Below are positions 21,718 through 32,717 of a DNA stretch of 64,000 nucleotides, in pieces (positions within the stretch are counted from its first letter, which is position 1; each line of letters opens with the position of its first letter). The position numbers and the translations under genes were made by a program. This DNA comes from Amycolatopsis nigrescens CSC17Ta-90 (GTDB taxonomy: Bacteria; Actinomycetota; Actinomycetes; Mycobacteriales; Pseudonocardiaceae), in NCBI RefSeq assembly GCF_000384315.1, contig NZ_ARVW01000001.1, forward strand, positions 2,675,746-2,739,745. Direction: 5' to 3'. The notes below the pieces were generated by a model, which ran no database searches, was not told the origin of the DNA, and was given only the letters and a program-made list of their open reading frames with translations.

Positions 21718-22599
21718 TCAGGTCGGCACCCAAGACGAACCGGCGGCAATCCGCCGTCCCATAGCGTCGGACCGTAGTAACACTCCGTGCAACACCTGGG
21801 AAGCACTGAATCGATACTGAGCCCCTCGTTTCGGTATCAGATCGGCCGCGAGCAGCAATCCGGGCCATCTCAGGGAGTCCAGCCCGTACTCCTCAGCGGC
21901 CGCCAACGCCTTCGCGACCAGATCGATCGCACGGTCCTTGCCGGCCTGCTCTCCGGCCGCGGCGAGCGCCGCGCCGAGCACCATCGCCGACTTCGTCCGG
22001 TGCCGGACCGAGCCGTGGCGGAGCGCGGCCTTCAGCGCCGCTTCGGCCGGCGGGATCGCCGAAGCGGGGTCGCCCGCCATCAGCTCGATCTCCGCGCCGA
22101 CCCAGCCGGCCCGCACCTCGGCCCGCCAGCACGCCGGTGCCGACGCTGCCGCCGATGCCGACGCTGCCGCCTCGTGCAGCCGCCGAGCGGCCGGCAGCCT
22201 GCCCAGCGCCAGGTTGTCCGCGGCGAGCCCGAGCAGCGCGTCCGCGACGGCACCGGCGCGGTCCAGCCCGTCCGGATCCGCCGCGCTCTCCTCCCGGCAG
22301 CGACCCGTCGCGGCCAGCGCGGCGGAATCCAGCACCCTGGCTTCCGCATGCCCGCCGAGCTGTCGCCGATGCGAGCCGAACGCGGCCAAAGCCAGCGCGG
22401 CGAGCACCGGGTCCGGTCCGCGGCCCAGCTCGCCGAGGAGGGTGGCCGCGGCGGCGTAGTGCCCGCCGGCGCCGAACACGATCGCGGCCAGCAGCCGCTG
22501 CCGTGGCGGGCCACCAGCGGCCTTGGCGAGCACGCCCGGCGCCACCGGTGACTCGCCGAAGGCAGCCTGGCGCAGCTTCGTTTCGCTCACCGGTCCCAT
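21718..22599 (-). CDS. Alpha-helical repeat protein, Rv3415c-like
   Basis: About 293 residues, Ala-rich and helical, with no catalytic motif. Repeating helix pairs suggest a TPR-like solenoid. Rv3415c, a protein of similar size, lies at the same place between sigD and the WhiB gene in M. tuberculosis. The ATG at 22599 is two bases after the stop of the MerR gene, and a second GTG at 22590 is also possible. The frame upstream of 22599 runs through the MerR gene in another frame and is not coding. Function unknown. Confidence 0.65.
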   Translation of the reverse strand: MGPVSETKLRQAAFGESPVAPGVLAKAAGGPPRQRLLAAIVFGAGGHYAAAATLLGELGRGPDPVLAALALAAFGSHRRQLGGHAEARVLDSAALAATGRCREESAADPDGLDRAGAVADALLGLAADNLALGRLPAARRLHEAAASASAAASAPACWRAEVRAGWVGAEIELMAGDPASAIPPAEAALKAALRHGSVRHRTKSAMVLGAALAAAGEQAGKDRAIDLVAKALAAAEEYGLDSLRWPGLLLAADLIPKRGAQYRFSASQVLHGVLLRSDAMGRRIAAGSSWVPT

Positions 22600-22601
22600 T
22601 C

Positions 22602-23612
22602 TCACCGAGCACGGCGCCTGCCGAACAGCACGTACTCGATCCGGTCCACCGCGGCGGACAGGTCCGGCAGCAACTCGACCTTGCCGGGCAGCGCGGCCGG
22701 GTCCCAGCCCGGCCCGCAGGCGAACAGCCTGCCGCGTTGACGGCCACGGGAAAGCCTGGTGAACAACCGGTCGTCCGCGGTACCCGGCCTGCCGTCCCGG
22801 CGCGCCCACAGCACCACCGCGGCCGGCGCGCTGCGCCGCACCGCCACCGCCAGCACCTCGGCCGGCAGCGGTACTCCGAACAGCTGCGTGCCCACCCGGC
22901 GTTCGGCGAGACAGGCCGCGAGCGCGTAGAGCGGCAGGCTGTCCCGTTCCTCCGGCACGCAGCCGAGCAGCACCGGCCGGTGGTTGCGCGGATCGTCGAG
23001 CACCGGCGTCGCACGGACCAGCGCGGCGAAAACGCATTCCGCGAGCAGGTATTCCACCTCCGCACCGGCGCTGGACCCCCGCCAGCGGGTGCCGAGCGCG
23101 GTGAGCACCGGCTGGATCACCCGTCGCCAGGCGTGCAGCACGCCCTCTTCGGCGATGACCTCGGCCAGCATCCGCTGCACCGCGGTGACGTCCATGGCCA
23201 GCGCGGCGGCGCTCAGCCTGCGCGCGAGCCGGGACGGCCCGTTCTGGTCCTCAGTGGACGGTTCCCGGTCCGGCAGCACCACCGAGCCGTCCGCGGTCTC
23301 GATCCGCACCGAAGCACCGGAGGCGCCGGGCTCGGCGGCCGGGATGGTGACCGGAGCGGACTTCGGCATCTGCTCGAGCGCGTAGCGGGCGGCTTCGGCG
23401 GTGGACGCGCCGCGCAGCAGGGCGCGCTGCATCAGTTCCAGGCGACCGATATCGGATACCCCGTAGCGCCGGTGCCTGCCATCGGTGTGCCGGCTCGGAC
23501 CAAGGCCGTAGCGGCGGTCCCAAGTGCGCAATGTGGACGGTGCGACGCCGAGCCGCCGGGCCACCGAAGCGACCGGCATGGTCGGTTCGCGCTCACCCGT
23601 CCCGGTTCCCAC
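22602..23612 (-). CDS. MerR-family regulator with degenerate cobalamin-type sensor domain
   Basis: About 336 residues. An N-terminal MerR helix-turn-helix (VARRLGVAPSTLRTWDRRYG, HRRYGVSDIGRLE) is followed by a helical segment and an alpha/beta domain like the B12-binding half of LitR/CarH photoreceptors. The DxHxxG cobalamin motif is not visible, so cofactor binding is doubtful. The start is uncertain: GTG at 23612 (chosen) or ATG at 23579. It is 2 bp upstream of the Rv3415c-like gene and probably co-transcribed with it. Confidence 0.75.
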   Translation of the reverse strand: MGTGTGEREPTMPVASVARRLGVAPSTLRTWDRRYGLGPSRHTDGRHRRYGVSDIGRLELMQRALLRGASTAEAARYALEQMPKSAPVTIPAAEPGASGASVRIETADGSVVLPDREPSTEDQNGPSRLARRLSAAALAMDVTAVQRMLAEVIAEEGVLHAWRRVIQPVLTALGTRWRGSSAGAEVEYLLAECVFAALVRATPVLDDPRNHRPVLLGCVPEERDSLPLYALAACLAERRVGTQLFGVPLPAEVLAVAVRRSAPAAVVLWARRDGRPGTADDRLFTRLSRGRQRGRLFACGPGWDPAALPGKVELLPDLSAAVDRIEYVLFGRRRAR

Positions 23613-23819
23613 CTCGCCCAATATCCCGGGGGGAACTGGTCACGGCAACCGGAGGTTGAGACGTGGCTCACACATCTGGGGGATGCCTAACGGCTGAATC
23701 GAACGGAATCCCTTGAACAAGGATTGGCGCGCTTCTAACGTTACGCGCGTTGCACCGAATGGAGTAGTCGAAGTACCGACAACTGCAAGGTCACCGACCG
23801 GATGACGGAGGCGGTCACG

Positions 23820-24122
23820 ATGGCAGACACGCGCAGGCTCCCCGGCCCCAACGCGGATATCTGGGACTGGCAGCTCGAGGGGTCATGCCGGGGTATGGAC
23901 AGCGGGTCGTTCTTCCATCCCGATGGCGAGCGCGGACCGGCACGGGCACGCCGGGAGGCCAGAGCCAAGGCGGTCTGCCAGGCCTGCCCGGTCCTGGAGA
24001 TGTGCCGGCGGCACGCACTGGCCGTGCACGAGCCGTACGGGATTTGGGGTGGGCTGTCCGAGTCCGAGCGGGAGAACATCATCAAGTCCGGCAAGCGGGC
24101 CTTGAGTCTTTCCAGCAGCTGA
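23820..24122 (+). CDS. WhiB-family iron-sulfur transcription factor (WhiB3/WhiD-like)
   Basis: A 100-residue WhiB-like protein. The four cluster-binding cysteines are in GSCRGM and CQACPVLEMC, and the YGIWGGLSESER turn plus a basic C terminus (KSGKR) follow. Such proteins hold a [4Fe-4S] cluster sensitive to NO and oxygen and act with the sigma factor. The ATG at 23820 is preferred because GGAGG lies eight bases before it. The position beside sigD and the Rv3415c-like gene matches whiB3 (Rv3416). Confidence 0.92.
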   Translation: MADTRRLPGPNADIWDWQLEGSCRGMDSGSFFHPDGERGPARARREARAKAVCQACPVLEMCRRHALAVHEPYGIWGGLSESERENIIKSGKRALSLSSS

Positions 24123-24140
24123 AACCGTTTCGCGGCAAGG

Positions 24141-24178
24141 GCAAAGGGGTGGCACTCAGCCGGGTGCCACCCCTTTGC
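24141..24178. terminator. Bidirectional terminator between whiB and tetR
   Basis: A 15-bp perfect stem, GCAAAGGGGTGGCAC (24141-24155) with its complement at 24164-24178, and an 8-base loop. The last codons of the convergent TetR gene lie inside the loop and the right arm, so the terminator is partly coding. Confidence 0.9.
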
Positions 24179-24782
24179 TCTGCCCGGTGAGCGGTTCCCA
24201 GCTCGCCATCGCGTTGTCGATCACCGCGCTCAGCACGGACCGGTCCGCGCCGTCTCTGGCCTGAATGGACAGTCCGTGCAGCACGGTCACGTAGTAGGCG
24301 GCCAGTCCCGCGGTGTCGGTACTCCCGGGCAGCTCACCCTCCGTCACGCCGCGGTGCAGCCGCTGGCGGAGCGCCTCCTGGTTTTCCCGACGCAGTTCGA
24401 CCAGGTACTCGCACACCCCGCGGTTCGCCGGGGCGAGATTGGTGCCGGCGAGCACGACCATGCAGCCCGTCGGATGCTCGGAGCTGGTGTAGGTCGCGGC
24501 GTTGTCGCGCAGCATGGCCTCGACCGCGGCTCGCGCCGTCGGCTGATCGCGAAGGGCACGTGCGGTGAGCCCGCCCGTGGTCGTGCCGTAGAGCTCGACG
24601 GTCTCGCGGAAGAGCGCCTCCTTGCCGCCGAAGGCGGCGTACAGGCTCGGCGAGTTGATGCCCATCGCGGCGGTGAGGTCGCTCAGCGACGTGCCTTCGT
24701 AGCCGCGTTCCCAGAAGACGTACATCGCCTCCCGTAGCGCCTCGTCGCGGTCGAAACCCCGCGGCCGGCCTCGTGGTGACAT
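24156..24782 (-). CDS. TetR/AcrR-family repressor
   Basis: A 208-residue one-component repressor. The N-terminal helix-turn-helix is visible in [20 protein letters not shown] and [15 protein letters not shown]. The C-terminal ligand domain holds [14 protein letters not shown]. It is divergent from a short-chain dehydrogenase gene and probably represses it; the overlapping inverted repeat at 24838-24853 is a candidate operator. The stop codon lies inside the terminator shared with whiB. Confidence 0.88.
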   Translation of the reverse strand: MSPRGRPRGFDRDEALREAMYVFWERGYEGTSLSDLTAAMGINSPSLYAAFGGKEALFRETVELYGTTTGGLTARALRDQPTARAAVEAMLRDNAATYTSSEHPTGCMVVLAGTNLAPANRGVCEYLVELRRENQEALRQRLHRGVTEGELPGSTDTAGLAAYYVTVLHGLSIQARDGADRSVLSAVIDNAMASWEPLTGQSKGVAPG

Positions 24783-24816
24783 AGCCCGCTTTCCGTATCG
24801 ATCGGCACAGAAGTCC

Positions 24817-24853
24817 TTGACGACGTGATCGTACGCCCGGTAATTATGTACCG
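24817..24853 (+). promoter_or_regulatory. Promoter of the SDR gene with an overlapping operator
   Basis: TTGACG (24817-24822) and TAATTA (24841-24846) are separated by 18 bases, close to the consensus. The inverted repeat CGGTA-ATTATG-TACCG (24838-24853) covers the -10 box. Repression by the divergent TetR protein is inferred. Confidence 0.6.
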
Positions 24854-24877
24854 ACCACTACAGATATGGAGGCACGG

Positions 24878-25618
24878 ATGAGCACGCTCGAGGGCAAGGT
24901 GGCGCTGGTGACCGGGGGCAGCCGGGGCATCGGGGCGGCGATCGCCACCCGGCTGGCGGCCGACGGCGCGAACGTCGCGCTGACCTACACGCGGGCATCG
25001 GACCAGGCCGCCGAGGTGGTGGCCCGCATCGAGGGGCTCGGCCGCAAGGCGATCGCCATCCAGGCGGACAACACCGACCCGGCAGCGGTGACCGCGGCCG
25101 TTGAGCGTGCGGCCGCGGCGCTCGGCGGGCTGGACATCCTGGTGAATAACGCCGGCATCTTCCCGTTCGGGACCATCGATGAGATCACCGTCGAGGACAT
25201 CGACCGCACCCTGGCCATTCACGTGCGCGCGGTGTTCGTGGCGGCGAAGGCCGCGGTGGCGCACATGTCCGAGGGCGGCCGGATCATCACCATCGGCAGC
25301 AACCTGGCCGAACGGATGCCGTGGCCGGGGATGAGCCTCTACGCCGCGAGCAAGTCCGCCGTGCTCGGGCTGACCAGGGGCCTCGCCCGTGACCTCGGGC
25401 CGCGCGGGATCACCGCGGCCGTGGTCCAGCCCGGCCCGACGGCCACCGACATGAACCCGGTGGACGGCGGGCACGCCGACGAGCAGCGCGCGGCGAGCGC
25501 ACTCGGGCGGTACGCCGACGCCGGCGACATGGCCGCCGCGGTCGCCTACCTGGCCGGTGAAGGCGGCCGTTTCGTCACCGGCTCCGCCATCACCGTCGAC
25601 GGCGGCCTCAACGCCTGA
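24878..25618 (+). CDS. Short-chain dehydrogenase/reductase
   Basis: A 246-residue classical SDR. The cofactor motif is VTGGSRGIGAA, followed by NNAG, the catalytic Ser in IGSNLAE and the YAASKSA motif with Tyr and Lys. It resembles 3-oxoacyl-ACP reductase-type SDRs; the substrate is unknown. The ATG at 24878 is chosen over 24866 because GGAGG (24868-24872) lies between them. It is divergent from the TetR gene and converges on groEL1, with two palindromic repeats in the gap. Confidence 0.88.
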   Translation: MSTLEGKVALVTGGSRGIGAAIATRLAADGANVALTYTRASDQAAEVVARIEGLGRKAIAIQADNTDPAAVTAAVERAAAALGGLDILVNNAGIFPFGTIDEITVEDIDRTLAIHVRAVFVAAKAAVAHMSEGGRIITIGSNLAERMPWPGMSLYAASKSAVLGLTRGLARDLGPRGITAAVVQPGPTATDMNPVDGGHADEQRAASALGRYADAGDMAAAVAYLAGEGGRFVTGSAITVDGGLNA

Positions 25619-25643
25619 GCGCGTTTAGCCCGCTAAACGCACT
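25618..25643 (-). repeat. Dispersed palindrome copy (directly after the SDR stop)
   Basis: GTTTAGC-CC-GCTAAAC centred near 25630.5. Its left arm begins at the last base of the SDR stop codon. It pairs with the copy at 25718 with centres 101 bp apart, in the same orientation. Confidence 0.9.
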
Positions 25644-25717
25644 TCGCGACGGTGCCAAGATGACGACGGCCGCCCGTCGCGCTCCACCGACGTACAGCCC
25701 GTGCACCCAACCGCCCC

Positions 25718-25745
25718 GAGCGCGTTTAGCCCGCTAAACGCGCTC
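25718..25745 (-). repeat. Dispersed palindrome copy with extended arms
   Basis: The 28-base form, centred near 25731.5. Outside it the flanks stay complementary (CGCCCC on the left, GGGGCGG on the right), so the symmetry reaches about 40 bases. Confidence 0.9.
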
Positions 25746-25760
25746 GGGGCGGGCGCAAAA

Positions 25761-25800
25761 GGAACGGGGCGGCTCACCTGGTGGTGAACCGCCCCGTTCC
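25761..25800 (-). terminator. groEL1 terminator
   Basis: An 18-bp stem with one mismatch, GGAACGGGGCGG at the base, and a 4-base loop; on the minus strand the stem is followed by TTTTG. It lies 10 bases after the groEL1 stop. Confidence 0.88.
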
Positions 25801-25809
25801 GGGTTGTCG

Positions 25810-27487
<1,678 letters not shown>

Positions 27488-27506
27488 CAAACGCTAGAAC
27501 CGGTCG

Positions 27507-27800
27507 TCAGTTGATGACGGCCAGCACGTCGCGGGCGGACAGGATCAAGTAGTCCTCACCGTTGTACTTGACTTCGGTGCCGCCGTACTTGGAGTAGATG
27601 ACGACATCGCCTTCCTTGACGTCCACCGGGACGCGGTTGCCTTTGTCGTCGATCCGGCCCGGGCCTACGGCCAGAACCTTGCCCTCCTGGGGCTTTTCCT
27701 TTGCGGTGTCGGGGATGACGAGACCGGAAGCCGTCGTCTCCTCGGCTTCGCTCGTCTGGACAACGATCTTGTCCTCGAGCGGCTTAATGTTCACGCTCAC
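27507..27800 (-). CDS. groES: Co-chaperonin GroES
   Basis: A 97-residue 10-kDa chaperonin. [11 protein letters not shown] opens it, the mobile-loop region follows ([18 protein letters not shown]), and [16 protein letters not shown] ends it. It caps GroEL rings. The GTG at 27800 is chosen because GGAGG lies eight bases upstream. It leads the groES-groEL1 operon with a CIRCE operator upstream. Confidence 0.97.
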   Translation of the reverse strand: MSVNIKPLEDKIVVQTSEAEETTASGLVIPDTAKEKPQEGKVLAVGPGRIDDKGNRVPVDVKEGDVVIYSKYGGTEVKYNGEDYLILSARDVLAVIN

Positions 27801-27907
27801 CGGGTTGACCTCCACGGGTCGTCGAAAGCGTTGGCAGGTACGTAATTACTTACGGCGCCTACCACCCCCGCCGTCGCGGGTGCCGGGGCGTGTTTGGTGC
27901 CGTGCAA

Positions 27908-27934
27908 TTAGCACTCTAGCCATGCGAGTGCCAG
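27908..27934. promoter_or_regulatory. CIRCE heat-shock operator (HrcA site)
   Basis: TTAGCACTC-N9-GAGTGCCAG, matching the CIRCE consensus TTAGCACTC-N9-GAGTGCTAA at 16 of 18 arm positions. It lies about 110 bp upstream of groES. HrcA repression with heat induction is the expected control. Confidence 0.9.
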
Positions 27935-28068
27935 CCGTGCAACCAGGGTCCGGTTCTCCGGCTTCCGGGGAGGAATTCACCGGGCAGTCACCGTTTGGGG
28001 TTTGTCCCGTTCTCCCCGCGGCAGGTGCGATCGACGCGTTGACGGTCCCCCACCACAAGGAGTTCACC

Positions 28069-29640
28069 ATGCCCGGATTCGGCTCGCCCTCCCGTAGATC
28101 CGTACTGCTCGGCGGCGCGGGCGCGCTCGCGCTGGCCACCGGATCGGCCGGGGTCGCCCGCGCCTCGGCGGCGCAGGGCGCCGGGCTGGCCAGACCGCTC
28201 GGCGACCTGTTCACCCTCGGGGTCGCCTCCGGGGACCCGTACCCCACCAGCGTGGTCCTGTGGACCCGACTGGCCGCGGACCCGGTGGCCGAAGACGGGC
28301 TCGGCGGCATGCCGGGCAGGCGGATACCGGTGCAGTGGCAGATATCGAAGAACGAGCAGTTCACCAGGATCGTGCGCAGCGGTGAGGCGCTGACCACACC
28401 CGAGTCCGCGCACAGCGTGCACGTGGAGGCACAGGGCCTGGAACCGGGAACGGAGTACTTCTACCGCTTCCGCACCGGCGGCGCGGTCTCGCGGACCGGC
28501 CGCACGCGCACCGCGCCGGCGCCGGGCCGGATGGGCGAGCTGACCATGTGCTTCGCCTCCTGCTCGCACTTCGGCGAGGGCTACTTCACGGCGTACCGGC
28601 GGATGGCCGAGGACCAGCCGGGCCTGATCCTTCACCTCGGCGACTACCAGTACGAGTACGCCGCCAAGGCCACCGACGTCCGCACGGTGCTCGGCCCGGA
28701 AACCGTGGCGCTGGCCGACTACCGGCTCCGGCACAGCCAGTACAAGACCGACCCGGACCTGCAGCTGGCACACGCCACCGCGCCCTGGCTGGTGGTCTGG
28801 GACGATCATGAGACCGAGAACAACTGGGCCGACGAGATCCCCGAGGCGTCCTCGCAGACCCCCGGCGCCGCGTTCCTGGACCGCCGCCGGGCCGCGTTCC
28901 AGGCCTACTACGAGAACATGCCGCTGCGCCGGACCTCCCGGCCGAAGGGTATCGACATGCAGCTCTACCGGCGGATCGGCTGGGGCGGGCTGATCAACTT
29001 CCACATGCTCGACACCCGCCAGTACCGCGACGACCAGCTCTTCGGCGACGGCAACAAGCCCGACGCCCCGGAGCTGCGCGACCCGAGGCGGACCATCACC
29101 GGCGCCGAGCAGGAGGCATGGCTGCTGGACGGGCTGCGCCGCTCGGGTGCCCGCTGGGACGTGCTCGGCCAGCAGGTCTGGTTCTCGCAGATGGACCACG
29201 ACCCCGGCCCGGCGAAGATCCTGAGCATGGACAGCTGGGACGGCTACCAGGCGTCGAAGGACCGGGTCCGCGACGGTTTCCGGCACACCCGCAACACCGT
29301 GGTGCTCACCGGCGACGTGCACTCGCACTGGGCCAACGAGGTCAAGGCCGACTTCAACGATCCCGGCTCGCCCTCGGTCGCTACCGAACTGGTCACCACG
29401 TCGGTCACCTCCGGCCGCGACGGCGCGGACACCACGCCCGGCGGCGACAAGCTCAAGGCCGCCAACTCGCACATCAAGTTCTACAGCTACCGGCGCGGCT
29501 ACGTCCGCACCCGGATCGACGCCGGCCAGGTCCGCGCAGACTTCCGGACGCTGCCCTACGTCAGCAAGCCGGATGCCCCGGCGCAGACCGCGGCCAGTTT
29601 CGTCGTCGAGGATCGCGACCCCACGCTGCACACGCCCTGA
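28069..29640 (+). CDS. phoD: Secreted alkaline phosphatase D (PhoD family)
   Basis: A 523-residue extracellular phosphatase/phosphodiesterase. A Tat signal is clear (SRRSVLLGGAGALALATG, ending near ASAAQG), followed by an N-terminal Ig-like domain and the metallophosphatase motifs FASCSHF, LHLGDYQYEY, WDDHETENNW and LTGDVHSHW. It would release phosphate from esters outside the cell. The ATG at 28069 follows AAGGAG. Its long open frame upstream is not used. It is followed by a palindromic repeat. Confidence 0.92.
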   Translation: MPGFGSPSRRSVLLGGAGALALATGSAGVARASAAQGAGLARPLGDLFTLGVASGDPYPTSVVLWTRLAADPVAEDGLGGMPGRRIPVQWQISKNEQFTRIVRSGEALTTPESAHSVHVEAQGLEPGTEYFYRFRTGGAVSRTGRTRTAPAPGRMGELTMCFASCSHFGEGYFTAYRRMAEDQPGLILHLGDYQYEYAAKATDVRTVLGPETVALADYRLRHSQYKTDPDLQLAHATAPWLVVWDDHETENNWADEIPEASSQTPGAAFLDRRRAAFQAYYENMPLRRTSRPKGIDMQLYRRIGWGGLINFHMLDTRQYRDDQLFGDGNKPDAPELRDPRRTITGAEQEAWLLDGLRRSGARWDVLGQQVWFSQMDHDPGPAKILSMDSWDGYQASKDRVRDGFRHTRNTVVLTGDVHSHWANEVKADFNDPGSPSVATELVTTSVTSGRDGADTTPGGDKLKAANSHIKFYSYRRGYVRTRIDAGQVRADFRTLPYVSKPDAPAQTAASFVVEDRDPTLHTP

Positions 29641-29654
29641 CCAGCGCCGCACGG

Positions 29655-29679
29655 TGCGTTTAGCGGGCTAAACGCGCTT
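29655..29679 (+). repeat. Dispersed palindrome copy (TGCGTTTAGC subtype)
   Basis: GTTTAGC-GG-GCTAAAC with a TGC left arm and a GCGCTT right arm, in the gap between phoD and the amidase gene. Confidence 0.9.
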
Positions 29680-29762
29680 CGGTGGGTGCGGTGAAGGGCT
29701 GCCGTGGGTGGTGAGTTTCTTGTTAGGTTCAGCCCAAGCCGAATTAGCCGAGGGGCCATCGC

Positions 29763-31667
29763 ATGTCTCGCCGTACCCGAACCGCCCGCCGCACACTGCT
29801 CGCGGCCACCGCGCTCACCGCCGGGCTGCTGGCCGGCGCACCGGCCACCGCCGCACCCGCCGCACCGGCCGATCAGCAGCGCCAGCGGGCCTTCGCCGCG
29901 GCGGCCGGGGAGTTCGGCGTCCCGGAGAACGTGCTGCTCGCCGTCTCCTACCTGGAGTCGCGCTGGGACTACAACGCCGGCACCCCGAGCACCAGCGCCG
30001 GCTACGGCCCGATGCACCTGACCGACCTGCGCGAGGCCGGCACCGGCACGCACCACGACGAGGGCGCGGAAGACGCCCGCGGGGACGCCGGCCGCCCGGA
30101 ACTGCACCCGAGCACACCGGAGCCAGGGCTCCCGCCGGCCTCCCTGCAGACCATCGACGTCGCGGCGCGGCTGACCGGCACCACGGCGGACACGCTGCGC
30201 ACCGATCCGGCGCAGAACATCCGGGGCGGCGCCGCGCTGCTCGCGAGCTACCAGCGTGAGCTCGGCACCTCCGACAGCTGGTACGGCGCGGTCGCCCGCT
30301 ACAGCGGCGCCGGCGATACGGCCGCCGCGGCCGCCTTCGCCGACGAGGTGTTCGGCACGCTGGCCGAGGGCGTCACCCGGACCACCGACGACGGCCAGCT
30401 CGTGCGCCTCGCCGCGGCCGAGGTCGCCCAGGATCGCGCACAGCTGGACCGGCTCGGCCTCCGCCGGACCGACTCCGCGAACGTGGAATGCCCGCGCGGC
30501 ATCTCCTGCGAATCGATCCCCGCGCCATACGAAGAGCTGCCGGACGGCGGCTACGGCAACCACGACCTGGCGAACCGCCCGCAGAGCCAGAAGATCGACT
30601 ACATCATCATCCACGACACCGAGGGCTACTGGGACGACGTGCTCGACCTCGTCCAGGACCCGACCTACGTCAGCTGGCACTATTCGCTGCGGTCGGCCGA
30701 CGGGCACATCGCCCAGCACGTGCCGACCAAGGACGTGGCCTACCACGCCGGCAACTGGTACGTGAACTCCAAGTCCATCGGCCTGGAGCACGAGGGCTTC
30801 GCGGCCAAGGGCACCTGGTACACCGAGGCGATGTACCGGACCTCGTCGAAGCTGGTCCGCTACCTCGCCGCCAAGAACCGGATCCCGCTGGACCGCGCGC
30901 ACATCCTCGGCCACGACAACGTGCCGGGCATCAACCCGGCCAAGGTGCCCACCATGCACTGGGACCCGGGCCCCTACTGGGACTGGTCGCACTACTTCGA
31001 CCTGCTCGGCGCGCCGCTGAACGGCCCCGGCAGGCCCGGCTCCGGGCTGGTCACGATCAACCCCGACTTCGCCACCAACCAGCCCACGTTCACCGGCTGC
31101 GAGTCGGCGGGCACGCCCTGCCCCGCCCGCGGCTCAGCCTCGGTGCACTTGCGCACCGAACCTCGCGAAGACGCCCCGCTGCTGGCCGACATCGGCCTGC
31201 GCCCGGACGGCTCACCGTCCACAATGGGCGTTTCCGACATCGGCAGCAGGGTGGACGCCGGGCAGCGCTACGCGGTGGCCGGGACCCGCAGCGACTGGAC
31301 CGCGGTCTGGTACCTGGGCCAGCGGGGCTGGTTGCCGAGCCGCGCGGTGAAGCCGGCCTTCGGCATGGTGGTCACCCCGAAGCAGGGGGCCGCCTCGGTC
31401 CCGGTCTACGGCACCGCCTACCCCGAGCCGGAGGCGTACCCGGAGGGCAGGCCGCCGTTGCCGATCGTGCCGCTGCAGTACAGCCTGCCGGCCGGTCAGC
31501 GCTACTCCTCCGGCGGCGTGATCGGCTCGGAGTACTACTACGCCACCACCTTCGACCCGTCGCAGCACGTGGTGGTCCGCGGCAAGACCCGTTACGTGCA
31601 GATCCAGTTCGGCCACCGGGTCGCCTACGTCAAGGCCGACGACGTCCGCCTGCTGCCGGCGTTCTGA
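29763..31667 (+). CDS. Secreted two-domain peptidoglycan hydrolase (SLT-like plus amidase_2)
   Basis: A 634-residue secreted protein. The signal peptide ends near APATAAPA. The first domain (about residues 40-190) resembles a lytic transglycosylase, with a candidate catalytic Glu in SYLESRWDYN. The second (about 270-420) is an N-acetylmuramoyl-L-alanine amidase_2 with zinc ligands suggested by IIIHDTEGYW and by the His in ILGHDNVPG. A C-terminal beta-rich region with SH3-like stretches (about 455-630) may bind the wall. It converges on tsaD with three bases between the stops and no terminator. Confidence 0.85.
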   Translation: MSRRTRTARRTLLAATALTAGLLAGAPATAAPAAPADQQRQRAFAAAAGEFGVPENVLLAVSYLESRWDYNAGTPSTSAGYGPMHLTDLREAGTGTHHDEGAEDARGDAGRPELHPSTPEPGLPPASLQTIDVAARLTGTTADTLRTDPAQNIRGGAALLASYQRELGTSDSWYGAVARYSGAGDTAAAAAFADEVFGTLAEGVTRTTDDGQLVRLAAAEVAQDRAQLDRLGLRRTDSANVECPRGISCESIPAPYEELPDGGYGNHDLANRPQSQKIDYIIIHDTEGYWDDVLDLVQDPTYVSWHYSLRSADGHIAQHVPTKDVAYHAGNWYVNSKSIGLEHEGFAAKGTWYTEAMYRTSSKLVRYLAAKNRIPLDRAHILGHDNVPGINPAKVPTMHWDPGPYWDWSHYFDLLGAPLNGPGRPGSGLVTINPDFATNQPTFTGCESAGTPCPARGSASVHLRTEPREDAPLLADIGLRPDGSPSTMGVSDIGSRVDAGQRYAVAGTRSDWTAVWYLGQRGWLPSRAVKPAFGMVVTPKQGAASVPVYGTAYPEPEAYPEGRPPLPIVPLQYSLPAGQRYSSGGVIGSEYYYATTFDPSQHVVVRGKTRYVQIQFGHRVAYVKADDVRLLPAF

Positions 31668-31670
31668 CCC

Positions 31671-32717
31671 TCAGACGGTCACCACGCCGACCGGCAGCGC
31701 CGGGTTCGCGGATATGTCCAAAGAGGACGGTTTGCGGCCGGCCGCCAGCACGTGCGCGCCGAGTGCGGCGATCATCGCGCCGTTGTCGGTGCACAGGCGG
31801 GGCCGTGGCACCCGCAGCTCGATCCCGGCAGCCGCGCACCGCTCGGCGGCCAGCGCGGACAGCCGCGAGTTCGCCGCGACTCCACCGGAGATCACCATGG
31901 TGCCGATCCCGGCTTCGGTGGCGGCTCGCACGGCTTTCGCGGTGAGCACGTCCGCAACCGCCTCCTGGAACGAGGCCGCCACATCGCCGACCGGGATCTC
32001 TTCACCGCGCCGCTCGGCGGCTTCCACCCAGCGCGCCACCGCGGTCTTCAACCCGGAGAAGGAGAAGTCGAACTTCGCGTCTCTCGGCCCGGTCATGCCG
32101 CGCGGGAAGGCGATCGCCCGCGGGTCCCCGCCCGCGGCAGCCTTGTCGATCGGCGGCCCACCCGGGTAGGGCAGCCCGAGCACCCTGGCCACCTTGTCGT
32201 ACGCCTCCCCGGCCGCGTCGTCCACAGTGGACCCGAGTTCGGTGATCGCGGAAGCCACGTCGTCCACCCGGAGCAACTGGGTGTGCCCGCCGGAGACCAG
32301 CAGGGCGAGGCAGGGCTTGGGCAGCGGGCCGTGCTGCAGGGTGTCCACCGCGATATGGCCCGCCAGGTGGTTGACCCCGTAGAGCGGGACGCCGAGCGCG
32401 GCCGAGTAGGCCTTCGCCGCGGACACGCCGACCAGCAGCGCTCCGGCCAGCCCTGGGCCAGCCGTCACCGCAATGGCGTCCACATCGGACAGTGCGAGCC
32501 CCGCCGTCTCGAACGCCCGGGTCGCGGTGGGCACCATGGCCTCCAGGTGCGCCCGGCTGGCCACCTCCGGCACCACGCCACCGAAACGGGCGTGCTGTTC
32601 GACACTGGAAGCCACCTCGTCGGCGAGCAGTTCCACCGCGCCGTTCTCGTGCAGCCGGACCAGGCCGACACCGGTCTCGTCGCAGGAGCTTTCGATGCCC
32701 AGCACGATCCTGGTCAT
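31671..32717 (-). CDS. tsaD: tRNA N6-threonylcarbamoyladenosine synthase subunit TsaD
   Basis: A 348-residue Kae1/TsaD protein that transfers threonylcarbamoyl to A37 of ANN-decoding tRNAs. The metal-binding motif is NHLAGHI, and the ATP-binding segment is [11 protein letters not shown]. The ATG at 32717 begins [15 protein letters not shown], the standard start, and overlaps the rimI stop codon by one base. Its partners TsaB and TsaE are in the same region. Confidence 0.97.
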   Translation of the reverse strand: MTRIVLGIESSCDETGVGLVRLHENGAVELLADEVASSVEQHARFGGVVPEVASRAHLEAMVPTATRAFETAGLALSDVDAIAVTAGPGLAGALLVGVSAAKAYSAALGVPLYGVNHLAGHIAVDTLQHGPLPKPCLALLVSGGHTQLLRVDDVASAITELGSTVDDAAGEAYDKVARVLGLPYPGGPPIDKAAAGGDPRAIAFPRGMTGPRDAKFDFSFSGLKTAVARWVEAAERRGEEIPVGDVAASFQEAVADVLTAKAVRAATEAGIGTMVISGGVAANSRLSALAAERCAAAGIELRVPRPRLCTDNGAMIAALGAHVLAAGRKPSSLDISANPALPVGVVTV

